A stretch of DNA of 64,000 nt, taken from assembly GCF_034355335.1 (NCBI RefSeq), contig NZ_CP136422.1:6033891-6097890 (forward strand), read 5' to 3'. Of this stretch, positions 16,407-25,209 are shown one piece after another (within the stretch, counting starts at the first letter, position 1; each line of letters opens with the position of its first letter). The stretch is from Blautia coccoides. Its GTDB lineage: Bacteria; Bacillota; Clostridia; Lachnospirales; Lachnospiraceae. A program made the translations under genes and the position numbers. The notes under the pieces are model-generated. The model worked only from the letters and a program-made list of their open reading frames with translations, was not told the DNA's origin and made no database searches.

Positions 16407-18503
16407 TCACTCCTCTAAAACCACTAAAGCGTCTGCAACGCCTGTTCCCTGCCCTTCTTCATAAACAAACAGCGGATTGATATCCAGCTCGCATAACTCA
16501 TCTTTATGAGCTTCGGCAAAATCAGATACGGAAACCATCATCTCCACAACTGCATCAATATCCCTGGCCTTTGTACCCCTGCAGCCTTTCAGCATTTTAT
16601 AGGATTTCAGTGCCTCCAGCATCCGGCGTGCCTCCTCTTTGTTCAAGGGAATGGGATACAGGGAGCTGTCTCCGAACACCTCTACAAAGACACCGCCAAG
16701 TCCTGCCAAAAGCATAGGACCAAATTGTGCATCCCTTTTTACCCCCAGAATCAGTTCCGTTCCCTGGGGCATCATATTCTGCATAAGCACGCCATTTATT
16801 TTTGCATCGGGCGCCCTGTTTTTTACATTTTCCAGAATCGTCTCATAGGCACTGACTGCTTCCTTCTCATCTCTTATGTTCAGGACAACACCGCCCACGT
16901 CGGATTTATGCAGAATGTCATCAGATTCGATTTTCATGACTACAGGGAATGTGACATTTTCTGCCTGAGCAAAAACTTCCTCTCTGCTTGTGACTATGAC
17001 ACCCAATTCCAATGGAATTCCGCTCTCTTTCAGCATCCGTTTGCTTTTTACTTCACTCAGAGCCTTTTTGCGCCCCCCTGCTTTTTTATGGGGTACAGCC
17101 AATGACAGCTCTCTTTTTGTACAGTCATATGCAATATATTTTGAGAGATGGCTGAGCGCTGAGAACGCATACTTGGGACTTGGAAGGATAGGTACTCCTA
17201 TCTCTCTGAATTTTTCTGCCACGTCCTGATTTCGTGTACCCTCAATAAACGGCAGGATCGCTATGGGCTTTGTATACCCCTGCTCCACTACTTTTTTAAC
17301 GCCGTTATATATATTGTAAATAGTTGGGTCTGACACTACAAGCTGTATTGTGATCCCGATAAGCACCATCTCAATATTCGGATCATCCATGACTGTCTTC
17401 AGCCCCTCGGCATACAAATCACTGTCATAGCACAGGGCTGCAGTCATATCCAGAGGATTGCCCGGGGTACAGAAGGATGGCAGCATGGATCTTAACTTTT
17501 TAAGAGTCTCCTCCTCAAAATCAGGGTAATAAATCCCGAAAGAACTGCCCATGTCCGCACAGATACCCGTCTCTCCGCCTGATATATTCATAGATGCAAA
17601 AGCAGCTTTGGCAGGCAGTTTCTTTAATGTAGAGAGAAGAAGTGCTGTGGACATCAGTTCCTGCATATCATCTGCCCGGATGACTCCGAATTTATCAAAA
17701 ACAGCATCATATGCCCGGTCAGAGCCTGCCAGTGCTCCCGTATGGGAGGCGGCAATCTTTCCCCCCTTTTCACTTCTGCCGCCTTTTTGAATGACGATGG
17801 GCTTTCTTTTCTCAGCAGCCCTTTTCAGACAGTCGGCAAAATGCTCTGCATCCTGCACACCTTCCATGTAAATGGCGATGACCGTGGTATTCTCATCCTC
17901 TACCAAAAAGTCCAGGTAATCCTCCAGTGTCACAATTTTACCGTTTCCGATAGAAATGGCGTAAGAAAATCTCATATCACCGCTGTCCATAAGATTTATG
18001 CAGAACTGACCGCTCTGGGAAATGAATCCGATACTTCCTTTTCTATCCCTCTTCTCCACAGGAAACGCAAAAGAGATCACGTCATCCACATAATTATTGA
18101 ACCCTCCGCAATTCGGCCCCAAAACCGCTATATCCAGTTCCTTAGCCAGCGCTTTCAGCTCTTCCTCCGCCTCTTTTCCCTTCTCATCACCTGTCTCACT
18201 GTAACCACTGGCGAAGACAACAGCACCTCCGCAGCCTTTTGTTTTTGCTTCCCTGAGCAGACCGCATACTGTTGCCTGGGGAGTACAGATGATCGCCAGC
18301 TCTATCTCATCATCAATCTCTGATAAACTTTTATAACATTTTCTGCCCAGCACGGTATCCCTGCCGGGGTTTACAAAATACACCCTGCTCAGATCTTTTC
18401 TGTACTCCAGAATGTTTCTGCAGGTATCCCCTCCGAATCCTGATTTCTCGCTGGCACCTACAACAGCAAGGGACCTGGCCTTCAGCAGTTTATTTAGATC
18501 CAT
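16407..18503 (-). CDS. ADP-forming acyl-CoA synthetase, fused alpha-beta
   Basis: A 698-residue single-chain acetate--CoA ligase (ADP-forming) type enzyme: CoA-binding domain (about 1-135), succinyl-CoA-ligase-like domain (about 150-290), and a C-terminal ATP-grasp domain (about 470-698). The phosphorylated His lies in KIAASHTGALAGSD. ATP-grasp blocks FPVVMKIESDDILHKSDVGGV and FGPMLLAGLGGVFVEVF are present. The enzyme converts acyl-CoA, ADP and phosphate into free acid, CoA and ATP. Directly upstream are the 2-oxoacid:ferredoxin oxidoreductase genes that would make the acyl-CoA, so the pair forms an ATP-yielding oxoacid oxidation path. Chain length and branching of the acyl group are unknown. 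Confidence 0.92.
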   Translation of the reverse strand: MDLNKLLKARSLAVVGASEKSGFGGDTCRNILEYRKDLSRVYFVNPGRDTVLGRKCYKSLSEIDDEIELAIICTPQATVCGLLREAKTKGCGGAVVFASGYSETGDEKGKEAEEELKALAKELDIAVLGPNCGGFNNYVDDVISFAFPVEKRDRKGSIGFISQSGQFCINLMDSGDMRFSYAISIGNGKIVTLEDYLDFLVEDENTTVIAIYMEGVQDAEHFADCLKRAAEKRKPIVIQKGGRSEKGGKIAASHTGALAGSDRAYDAVFDKFGVIRADDMQELMSTALLLSTLKKLPAKAAFASMNISGGETGICADMGSSFGIYYPDFEEETLKKLRSMLPSFCTPGNPLDMTAALCYDSDLYAEGLKTVMDDPNIEMVLIGITIQLVVSDPTIYNIYNGVKKVVEQGYTKPIAILPFIEGTRNQDVAEKFREIGVPILPSPKYAFSALSHLSKYIAYDCTKRELSLAVPHKKAGGRKKALSEVKSKRMLKESGIPLELGVIVTSREEVFAQAENVTFPVVMKIESDDILHKSDVGGVVLNIRDEKEAVSAYETILENVKNRAPDAKINGVLMQNMMPQGTELILGVKRDAQFGPMLLAGLGGVFVEVFGDSSLYPIPLNKEEARRMLEALKSYKMLKGCRGTKARDIDAVVEMMVSVSDFAEAHKDELCELDINPLFVYEEGQGTGVADALVVLEE

Positions 18504-18531
18504 ATATTCACCTGCTTTCTGTGAAACACAT

Positions 18532-19062
18532 TTACACAGCTTTTACTCCTGCATCAAAACAAAGGGCATTCTTTGGATTTACCTTCCCTTTTTTCGCAAA
18601 ATACTCATCAATGGAATGCTTCATAAAATTCTTCTCAAACAGTCCTGTTTCTTTGCAGAGCGCCCCAAGCATAACTATATTGGTGCCCTTGGGATTTCCG
18701 AGACCCGATGCGATCTCCGTAGCCGGTACTTTTACCACCTTGATATCGTCTCTGAATATCCGTGTCTCATCTAGAAGCGAGCTGTTTGCCACAAGGACAG
18801 CCCCCGGTTTCATAGTCGGCTCAAATTTATCAATGGCCACATCATTCATGGAAACCAGAATATCCAAATGCTTCGCATAAGGGCTTGCAATCTCTTCCTC
18901 ACTTATCTTCACATTACAATTGGCAGTTCCCCCTCGCATTTCGGAGCCATAAGAAGGATACCATGTAAAATATTTGCCTTCCTGCATACCACAGTAGGCC
19001 AGAATCATTCCGGTTATCAATACACCCTGACCGCCAAATCCCGCACAAATAATTTCTGTCAT
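18532..19062 (-). CDS. 2-oxoacid:ferredoxin oxidoreductase, gamma subunit
   Basis: A 176-residue gamma subunit of the pyruvate/ketoisovalerate ferredoxin oxidoreductase family (POR_N-type gamma domain). The N-terminal motif ICAGFGGQGVLITGMILA is diagnostic, and YGSEMRGGTANCNVKIS is also conserved. With the alpha, beta and delta subunits it oxidises a 2-oxoacid plus CoA to acyl-CoA and carbon dioxide, reducing ferredoxin. It overlaps the beta gene by four bases (ATGA arrangement), which indicates translational coupling. Confidence 0.92.
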   Translation of the reverse strand: MTEIICAGFGGQGVLITGMILAYCGMQEGKYFTWYPSYGSEMRGGTANCNVKISEEEIASPYAKHLDILVSMNDVAIDKFEPTMKPGAVLVANSSLLDETRIFRDDIKVVKVPATEIASGLGNPKGTNIVMLGALCKETGLFEKNFMKHSIDEYFAKKGKVNPKNALCFDAGVKAV

Positions 19063-19805
19063 TCTTCTTCTCCTTTCTTATCTACGAATTCTCCTACTTT
19101 ATAGTAGGAAAGGGTCTTCTCACGAATATGTTTCAGGCTGTCCACCGGCGATAATCCCCAGTTGGTGGGACAGGGTGCCAGAATTTCAACCAGACAGAAT
19201 CCTTCGTTGTTCAACTGCTTTTCAAATGCCTTTTTTATGTATTTTTTTGCCTTGACTACTGCTGCCGGGCTGTCAAGAGATGCACGGGCAAGATACGCAA
19301 TATCAAATTGTCCAAGAGCTTTTACTACGTCAAACGGCTCCCCCTGCTTTTGGGGGTCTCTCCCCTTTGGTGAGGATGTGGTCTTCTGTCCGATCAATGT
19401 GGTAGGCGCCATCTGGCCGCCAGTCATGCCGAACACACCGTTATTCATAACGATAACCACAACATTATCATTGCGCAGCGCCGCATGCATAGTCTCAGCC
19501 ATACCAATGGCATATGCAGCCCCGTCACCGATATAGGCAACAGATAATTTATCTTTCCGGACCTTCTTCACGCCGATGGCAACCACCACAGGCCTGCCGT
19601 GGGCTGCCATAACCGTATCAAATCTCCAGGTATCCATATTTAAGGCTCCGCAAGCTACATCTACGGTGGGGATAAAATCCTGCTGTAAGCCCATTTCATC
19701 TATGATCTCCCCTATTAGTCTGGCCGCGATCCCATGCCCGCAGCCGGGACAAAATGAGGTTGGTCTGAAGGTAACTGTTTCCGGTGCTTTTAATTTCACT
19801 GACAT
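19059..19805 (-). CDS. 2-oxoacid:ferredoxin oxidoreductase, beta (TPP) subunit
   Basis: A 248-residue thiamine pyrophosphate subunit. The N-terminal FCPGCGHGIAARLIGEI is the family hallmark; the diphosphate and Mg site is GDGAAYAIG followed by NNGVFGMTGGQMAPTT. Its length and the short delta partner match the VOR/KOR type rather than the large single-chain pyruvate enzyme. It lies six bases downstream of the alpha gene. Substrate preference (2-oxoisovalerate, 2-oxoglutarate or aromatic oxoacids) cannot be read from sequence with confidence. Confidence 0.92.
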   Translation of the reverse strand: MSVKLKAPETVTFRPTSFCPGCGHGIAARLIGEIIDEMGLQQDFIPTVDVACGALNMDTWRFDTVMAAHGRPVVVAIGVKKVRKDKLSVAYIGDGAAYAIGMAETMHAALRNDNVVVIVMNNGVFGMTGGQMAPTTLIGQKTTSSPKGRDPQKQGEPFDVVKALGQFDIAYLARASLDSPAAVVKAKKYIKKAFEKQLNNEGFCLVEILAPCPTNWGLSPVDSLKHIREKTLSYYKVGEFVDKKGEEE

Positions 19806-19811
19806 AACCCC

Positions 19812-20867
19812 CTATCTCTCTATCATTTCTTTGGCAATTTCGATTATCTTATCACTCTCAGGCACATCAAAGAACGTGCCGTAAAATTCTATGGGATATT
19901 TCGCGTCTGTAGCCAGCTTGATATCATCTACCATCTGCCCCAGGATGTTCATTTCCACACTGATGAATCCTTTAAAATCTTCTGACAGGTTTTGGAATGC
20001 CTTTACAGGATACGGCCACAGGGTGATTGGACGGATAAGCCCCAGCTTTAATCCCTGTTTTCTTCCGTTTCTGACAGCTTCCTTGGCTACTCTTGAGGAA
20101 ATTCCATAGGCCACCAGTATGATCTCAGCATCCTCTGTCCGGATACTCTCCCACCGCTGTTCATTGTCTTCTATGGTTTTATACTTGTTCCGGAGATAAT
20201 CCTCATAATCGGGGTGTCCATAGAAACATACATTCGATATGATCCTCTGCTTGTCTCCCGGCTTGCATCCTTTTACTGACCAGTCAAATTTATCAATATT
20301 ATCCTCTTTCATCTCCTGAAAGCATACTGCCTCCATCATCTGTCCGATAGCCGCATCTGATGCAATGATCACAGGATGGAGGTATTTGTCTGCCAGATCA
20401 AAGGCATCACCGATCAGGTCTGCACTCTCCTGTACACTGTTGGGCGCAAGAACAATTGTCCTGTAGTCGCCATTGCCTCCGCCTCTGGTAAGCTGCCAGT
20501 AATCCCCCTGTCCCTGGGCGATATCCCCCAGACCATTGCCGATCCTCATTACATCGATCAGAACAGCCGGAAGATCTGCCGCGCACAGATAAGAGATGCC
20601 TTCCTGTTTTAATGCAAACCCCGGTCCTGCAGAGCTTGTAAGCACTCTCGCTCCTGCAGAAGCCGCTCCATAGAGCATATTGACTCCTGCCAGTTCAGAT
20701 TCTGTCTGTACAAACTCTCCTCCCACTTCATCCATTCTCCAGGACAGATACTCCAAGATCTCTGTCTGAGGCGTAATGGGATATCCGCTGTAAAATCTGC
20801 AGCCCGCACGCAGTGCTGCTTCCGCTAAAGCTTCATTTCCTTTCATCATGACTTTTTCCGCTGCCAT
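19812..20867 (-). CDS. vorB: 2-oxoacid:ferredoxin oxidoreductase, alpha subunit (VorB-like)
   Basis: A 351-residue alpha subunit most like the VorB class of 3-methyl-2-oxobutanoate ferredoxin oxidoreductases. It has the pyrimidine-binding core: GCRFYSGYPITPQTEILEYL at the N-terminus, VQTESELAGVNMLYGAASAG, then LTSSAGPGFALKQEGISYL. A C-terminal transketolase-like domain begins near EIILVAYGISSRVAKEAV. The gene is 11 nt downstream of the delta gene. Likely products are branched-chain acyl-CoAs, but related subunits act on 2-oxoglutarate, so the symbol is by resemblance only. Confidence 0.88.
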   Translation of the reverse strand: MAAEKVMMKGNEALAEAALRAGCRFYSGYPITPQTEILEYLSWRMDEVGGEFVQTESELAGVNMLYGAASAGARVLTSSAGPGFALKQEGISYLCAADLPAVLIDVMRIGNGLGDIAQGQGDYWQLTRGGGNGDYRTIVLAPNSVQESADLIGDAFDLADKYLHPVIIASDAAIGQMMEAVCFQEMKEDNIDKFDWSVKGCKPGDKQRIISNVCFYGHPDYEDYLRNKYKTIEDNEQRWESIRTEDAEIILVAYGISSRVAKEAVRNGRKQGLKLGLIRPITLWPYPVKAFQNLSEDFKGFISVEMNILGQMVDDIKLATDAKYPIEFYGTFFDVPESDKIIEIAKEMIER

Positions 20868-20878
20868 TGTCTTCCCTC

Positions 20879-21079
20879 CTATTCCAAAATTTCAATCACG
20901 CAGTCCGGACACATACGGTAACACATTCCGCACTGTATACATTTTTCCTCATCGGCCACCACAATACTGTATCCCTTTTTATTCAGTTTACCCGGCTGTG
21001 ACAAGGCTCCCTGCTTACAGGCATCGACACAGTATCCGCATCCTTTGCAGCGTTCCACGTTCAGTTTCAGTTTTTGCAT
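20879..21079 (-). CDS. 2-oxoacid:ferredoxin oxidoreductase, delta (2x4Fe-4S) subunit
   Basis: A 66-residue ferredoxin-like delta subunit from the ATG at 21079, which has GGAAGG six bases upstream; a longer frame starts at 21100. Two [4Fe-4S] binding motifs are complete: CKGCGYCVDAC followed by a fourth Cys region, and CIQCGMCYRMCPDC. It carries electrons from the TPP subunit to external ferredoxin. It is the first subunit gene of the cluster, 27 nt downstream of the MFS gene. Confidence 0.9.
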   Translation of the reverse strand: MQKLKLNVERCKGCGYCVDACKQGALSQPGKLNKKGYSIVVADEEKCIQCGMCYRMCPDCVIEILE

Positions 21080-21105
21080 AATATCCTTCCTTTCCGGCAA
21101 AATTT

Positions 21106-22374
21106 TTATCCTTGGTTTACAGTTAACTTTTTATTGGCTGATCTCCTGTTTGACAACACCATGGCAAGTGCAGCTATCACTCCCACCACACACAATCCAA
21201 TGAGGAAATTAAATATATACTGATATCCCGTATTTCCGTATTTGTCCAGCCAACTGCCCAGAAGCGGCGGCAGAAAAGTATCCGGTATATTAAAACCGAT
21301 AATAGACGCCACTGAAATAGCTGTTCCCGATATCTCCGGCGGAATCTGTGCCTCTCCAATGGTAGCCCACATAGTACCTCTTGCCATAAAACATACCGTT
21401 GCCAGGATCAGAGACAATACTGTGAGCACTGTGATCAACTCACTGCCGCCCTTTGCGTTCGCTATATAAATCACTGCTGCCGCCATGATCACATAACACC
21501 CAATGGCCAGTTTAGACGGAGAGTGAAGCTTATCAGCGATCACACCGCCCACAGGACCTCCCAGGATCTTAAGACCATAACTCCTGAAAATAGCCAGGAC
21601 ACCGCTGAAGGTAACTGCCGCCCCGAGAACGTTGGTAAAATAAGGTGTCAAAAAGGACTGGCTGCTAAAGAATCCGTAACTGCAGAACACGATAATACAA
21701 CTGAGGTAAAGCTTCGGCAGCTTAAATACTGCAAATGTTTCTTTAATACTTACCTGCTTTCTCTCTTCTCCTCTTTCATCTGTGGAAGTAATATTCTCAT
21801 CATAGAGCCACCATACAAGTAAACCGCCGATGATACACATAAATCCCATACTGGCCACTGCCCCTTTAAGCGCTGATGTGGAGTTGTCAAACCTTGAGAA
21901 AACATACAGTGCCACGAAATTGCCGATGGTGGCCGACAACCCGCACACACCTTCCCAAAATCCATATGCCCTGCCCTGTTCATCCTCAGGCGATATCAGT
22001 CTGACAGCCTTCAGAATAGCTGCCCAAAATGCTGTAACACCTGCAATGGCCGATACGATCCAAGTAATCATGGCACACGCGTAATTCTTCATTGTAAACA
22101 TGAAGAAAAAACATATGATACCATTCAAAAACGCGCTGCCCACAATAATTCCTTTTGTCTTAAACCTGTCGGCGATCCATCCGCCCGGAAGCAGCCCCGC
22201 TGTACTGACAATGGTATAGACTGTAAGCAGCAAACCCAGTTTCGTATTGCTCACTCCCATTCCGTCGATCATCGCGTCGTAAAATACATACTTGATATAT
22301 GGAAGATTAAACATCGTGCCATATACCAGCCCCAGCGCAGTAATTGCAACATAACGTTTCACTCTGCTGTTCAT
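21106..22374 (-). CDS. Major facilitator superfamily transporter
   Basis: A 422-residue MFS permease with about 12 membrane helices. Motif A is GGWIADRFKTKG after the second helix, and its repeat in the second half is GGVIADKLHSPSK. It is the first gene of the minus-strand organic-acid operon and is divergent from the FadR-family regulator. Together with the SSS symporter it gives the cluster two carriers, perhaps one for uptake of the oxo- or hydroxyacid and one for export of the resulting acid. Substrate not determinable. Confidence 0.9.
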   Translation of the reverse strand: MNSRVKRYVAITALGLVYGTMFNLPYIKYVFYDAMIDGMGVSNTKLGLLLTVYTIVSTAGLLPGGWIADRFKTKGIIVGSAFLNGIICFFFMFTMKNYACAMITWIVSAIAGVTAFWAAILKAVRLISPEDEQGRAYGFWEGVCGLSATIGNFVALYVFSRFDNSTSALKGAVASMGFMCIIGGLLVWWLYDENITSTDERGEERKQVSIKETFAVFKLPKLYLSCIIVFCSYGFFSSQSFLTPYFTNVLGAAVTFSGVLAIFRSYGLKILGGPVGGVIADKLHSPSKLAIGCYVIMAAAVIYIANAKGGSELITVLTVLSLILATVCFMARGTMWATIGEAQIPPEISGTAISVASIIGFNIPDTFLPPLLGSWLDKYGNTGYQYIFNFLIGLCVVGVIAALAMVLSNRRSANKKLTVNQG

Positions 22375-22787
22375 GCTTTAACTCCTTTCGTATTTATTAC
22401 ATTTTCGGGAACCATTATTTGTATTCCATAGTAACTGTGCAGCGGCCTTATGCTCACAGGCAAAAAACCATGCAAAACCGCAGTTACAATTCATTACAAT
22501 TCATTATCTTGACGATATTTCTGAACAATTTACTTTTCTCATTGTTCATATTATGATATTGTAATATTGTCATACAAATTTATTATGGTTATAAACTACC
22601 ACAGAAAATGTCATATGTCAATTGAATTTATGCATTTTCCCTTGTTAACTTATTAACCCATTTGTTATAAGTGCTTTATTATTTTCATTGATTGTGGTAA
22701 AATTATAACAATTATACAAAACACAGGCGTGAACAGCCTGCCTTTTTTAATAAATCATGTAATAGATGCACAAAATCGGAGGATACT
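22375..22787. promoter_or_regulatory. Divergent regulatory region between MFS gene and FadR-family regulator
   Basis: This 413-bp gap is AT-rich and has no credible ORF. It holds TTGTCATACAA at 22567-22577, which fits the TNGTNNNACNA pattern of FadR/LldR-type operators. It also holds an inverted repeat GAACAAT/ATTGTTC near 22530-22558, and TGGT/ACCA half-sites at 22586-22601. Near the regulator, CAGGC (22724-22728) and GCCTG (22736-22740) form a small hairpin followed by CC and six T (22741-22748), a weak terminator or attenuator 40 bp before the start codon. The regulator start has GGAGG upstream. Confidence 0.5.
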
Positions 22788-23513
22788 ATGTTTGACGTTA
22801 TCGGGAACAAAAAGAATTATGAATATATTGTAGAACAGATCAAGGATATGATCATTGACGGAAAACTAAAAGTTGGAGAACGACTTCCAACAGAGAAGGA
22901 ACTGTCGGAGAATTTCGGAGTGAGCCGTACTTCTGTAAGAGAAGCGCTGAAAGCACTTGAAGTTATAGGAATCTGTGAAAGCCGCCAGGGGGGCGGAAAT
23001 TTTATTGTAAATAAGGTACAGGAGAGAACCACCAATAACCTTTCCTTACTGTATACTCTGAATAATGGGAAAATTGACGATCTGATTCAATTGAGACGAG
23101 GTATTGAGTCTGAATCCATCAGAAATATCATTGAGGAGGGGAATGAAGAGGTGATCCGGGAACTGGGGGAGATCATAGAACATTACAATGCCAGTACCAC
23201 CTCACAAGAGCGGACGGACTGGGATCGTCAATTTCATGCCAAGATCATTGAATCCTCGGGAAATATTATGTTTATCTTTCTGCTCAATGCTCTGTCCTAC
23301 CTCTATAACCTTAATATATCACTGGTTTCCAAAGTGATCGAGGATGCCTATCCCACGGATTTTCTGGTTCAGGAACACAATGAATTATATGAGGCCATAA
23401 AAACCAGGGATCTTGATCTGGCCAGAAAATGTATTGATGAACATTTTTCCTTTACAGATGACGACCGGGATGCGCTGAATGTCCTGCAGTCCATAGCAAA
23501 AAATCCCCTGTAA
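22788..23513 (+). CDS. FadR-family (GntR) transcriptional regulator
   Basis: A 241-residue GntR-superfamily regulator. The winged helix lies at about 12-75 with the recognition motif LPTEKELSENFGVSRTSVREALKALEVIG. The C-terminal FCD domain is all-helical and contains the metal-ligand-like residues of the family (HAKIIESSGN and EHNELYEAIKTRD). FCD regulators sense organic acids such as lactate, gluconate or acyl compounds. Divergent orientation to the 2-oxoacid operon suggests that it represses or activates that operon and is released by the substrate. It is one of the few plus-strand genes. Confidence 0.93.
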   Translation: MFDVIGNKKNYEYIVEQIKDMIIDGKLKVGERLPTEKELSENFGVSRTSVREALKALEVIGICESRQGGGNFIVNKVQERTTNNLSLLYTLNNGKIDDLIQLRRGIESESIRNIIEEGNEEVIRELGEIIEHYNASTTSQERTDWDRQFHAKIIESSGNIMFIFLLNALSYLYNLNISLVSKVIEDAYPTDFLVQEHNELYEAIKTRDLDLARKCIDEHFSFTDDDRDALNVLQSIAKNPL

Positions 23514-23534
23514 GTATGATCCAGTAAAAAACAA

Positions 23535-23575
23535 AGCGGGAACCCACTAAAATCTATGGGGTTCCCGCTGTTTTT
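23535..23575. terminator. Bidirectional terminator between convergent genes
   Basis: AGCGGGAACCC (23535-23545) pairs perfectly with GGGTTCCCGCT (23559-23569). TTTTT follows on the plus strand and an A-rich stretch precedes it, so it can stop both the FadR-family gene and the convergent XRE gene. Confidence 0.85.
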
Positions 23576-23586
23576 CCGCAGCTTAT

Positions 23587-25209
23587 CTATCCTTCGCTGT
23601 GCTCTCCAAACAATACCTTTACTGCTCCCATTCCGCAGTTAATATCAAAGAAGTTTTCAGCACTTGTATTCACTTTATAAGAACCGCCCATGCCGCCGAA
23701 CTGGTTATCGCCCACTCTGACATCGCCCATTCCCACCTTGACTCTATAGCCATATTCAGAAGGTGACACAAGGCTGGCCGCGATCTCTCCCATGCCGCAG
23801 TCCAGTTTACATCTGCCCCGAAGCTGGCCTTCCAGCATAACTTTTCCCATGCCGCACTTCACCTTTGCGGCACCGCTGTAGTAGTCAGCCAGTATGATCT
23901 CACCGGCTCCCAGGTCCAGACTGCTGGCATCTGTGAGGATTCCTCTGCCCACAAGCTTGCCTGCGCCCAGTTTTATTTTCACATCTTTAAAGTGATATCC
24001 TCTGGGGATGATAATGATCACTTTCCTCTCCGAGAAAATATTGGTGATATTGCTTAGTAAGAACAAATCCTTATACCCTCTGTCTTTGATCTTCCAGACT
24101 CCGTCCCTCACCTCTTCCCTGCAGTCGCCATTGGGATAGCAGGACAGATCAAGGGCAAACTCATCTCCCTCGCGGATTATGGCATCTGCCATGCCGATAT
24201 CAATGTGAAGGGAATGGATCATCACATTATTTTCACGGAAAACCTTTCTGACTTCCAGCGTACCGTTCTTCCAGTCCTCCTGCCACTTCCTCCTGTCGGA
24301 ATCACTCTGCCGGTATCCGCTCTCAGTCTTATTCCCCTGTTCGCCTTGCCCAAACTGGCTCCGTGTTTCGGCCGCGTCTTCTTTACCTGTATGTTCTTCT
24401 GCCTTACCCTTCTGCCCGGCTTCATCTTCTGCTCTTTCTACACTTTCCGGCCGGATTCCATCCTCTGATTTAGCTGCACTATCTGACCTGGCTGCATCCT
24501 CTGATTTTGTTCTCCCCTCCGGCCCGGCTCCATCCTCTGACTTTACTGCACCCTCCGGTATGGCTCCATCCTCCGATTTTACTACACTTTCAGGCTCGGC
24601 TCCATCTTCTGATTTTGTTCCACCCTCCGGCATGGCTTCATTCTCTGATTTTGCCACGTCCTCCGGCATGGCTCCATTCTCTGATTTTGCCACGTCCTCC
24701 GGCATGGCTCCATTCTCTGATTTTGCCACGTCCTCCGGCATGGCTCCATTTTCTGATTTTGCCACGTCCTCCGGCATGGCTCCATTTTCTGATTTTGCCA
24801 CGTCCTCCGGAACGGTCTGCCCTTTTTCATTTGTACCCTCTTCCGGTCTTATCTGCCATTCAACTTCAGCCTGCCATTCCAGCCTGCCCAGTCCCAGTGT
24901 CTCTTTAGATGCTTCTGCTGCCTCCTCGCCTGAAGACATTCCATATCCCGTAAGCTGACCGCCGGCCAGCAGCACATCTGTGCTGACTCCGAATATATCC
25001 GCCAGAGGAACCAGCATCATAATATCCGGGCAGGAGAGTCCGCTCTCCCATTTGCTTACAGCCTGTGCAGAGATCCCCAGTTTTTCAGCAAGCTGTGCCT
25101 GAGTAAGTTCTTTCAGCTTTCTTAAAAATGAAATTCTGTCTCCAAATGATTCCGGGAGGCGGATATTTGCTGTTCTCTTATTTGTATTCTCATCCATATT
25201 TTCACCCAT
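23587..25209 (-). CDS. XRE-family regulator with repeat linker and DUF4097-like C-terminus
   Basis: A 540-residue protein in three parts. Residues about 22-80 are a Cro/CI helix-turn-helix (LRKLKELTQAQLAEKLGISAQAVSKWE). Residues about 134-265 are an acidic linker made of a 12-residue repeat, consensus PEDVAKSENGAM; the first five copies are almost identical and later ones diverge. Residues about 325-540 are a beta-solenoid-like region of recurring Gly-Met blocks (KVKCGMGKVMLEG, KLDCGMGEIA, KVGMGDVRVG), resembling the DUF4097/LiaF-type C-terminal domain. There is no membrane helix, so it is cytoplasmic as written. No partner gene is adjacent. Function is unknown beyond likely DNA binding; related proteins are linked to envelope stress. 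Confidence 0.85.
   Translation of the reverse strand: MGENMDENTNKRTANIRLPESFGDRISFLRKLKELTQAQLAEKLGISAQAVSKWESGLSCPDIMMLVPLADIFGVSTDVLLAGGQLTGYGMSSGEEAAEASKETLGLGRLEWQAEVEWQIRPEEGTNEKGQTVPEDVAKSENGAMPEDVAKSENGAMPEDVAKSENGAMPEDVAKSENGAMPEDVAKSENEAMPEGGTKSEDGAEPESVVKSEDGAIPEGAVKSEDGAGPEGRTKSEDAARSDSAAKSEDGIRPESVERAEDEAGQKGKAEEHTGKEDAAETRSQFGQGEQGNKTESGYRQSDSDRRKWQEDWKNGTLEVRKVFRENNVMIHSLHIDIGMADAIIREGDEFALDLSCYPNGDCREEVRDGVWKIKDRGYKDLFLLSNITNIFSERKVIIIIPRGYHFKDVKIKLGAGKLVGRGILTDASSLDLGAGEIILADYYSGAAKVKCGMGKVMLEGQLRGRCKLDCGMGEIAASLVSPSEYGYRVKVGMGDVRVGDNQFGGMGGSYKVNTSAENFFDINCGMGAVKVLFGEHSEG
24631..24810 (-). repeat. In-frame 36-bp tandem repeat (coding)
   Basis: Five consecutive 36-bp units encode PEDVAKSENGAM in the linker of the XRE-family regulator; the copies differ by only one or two bases. 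Six further degenerate units extend towards the C-terminus to about 24415. Since 36 is a multiple of three, copy-number change by slippage keeps the frame and only alters linker length. Confidence 0.92.

Noticed and set aside
24507..24958. Plus-strand Pro/Leu/His-rich frames opposite the XRE gene
   Set aside because: They are antisense readings of the 36-bp repeat within a gene with a recognisable DNA-binding domain.
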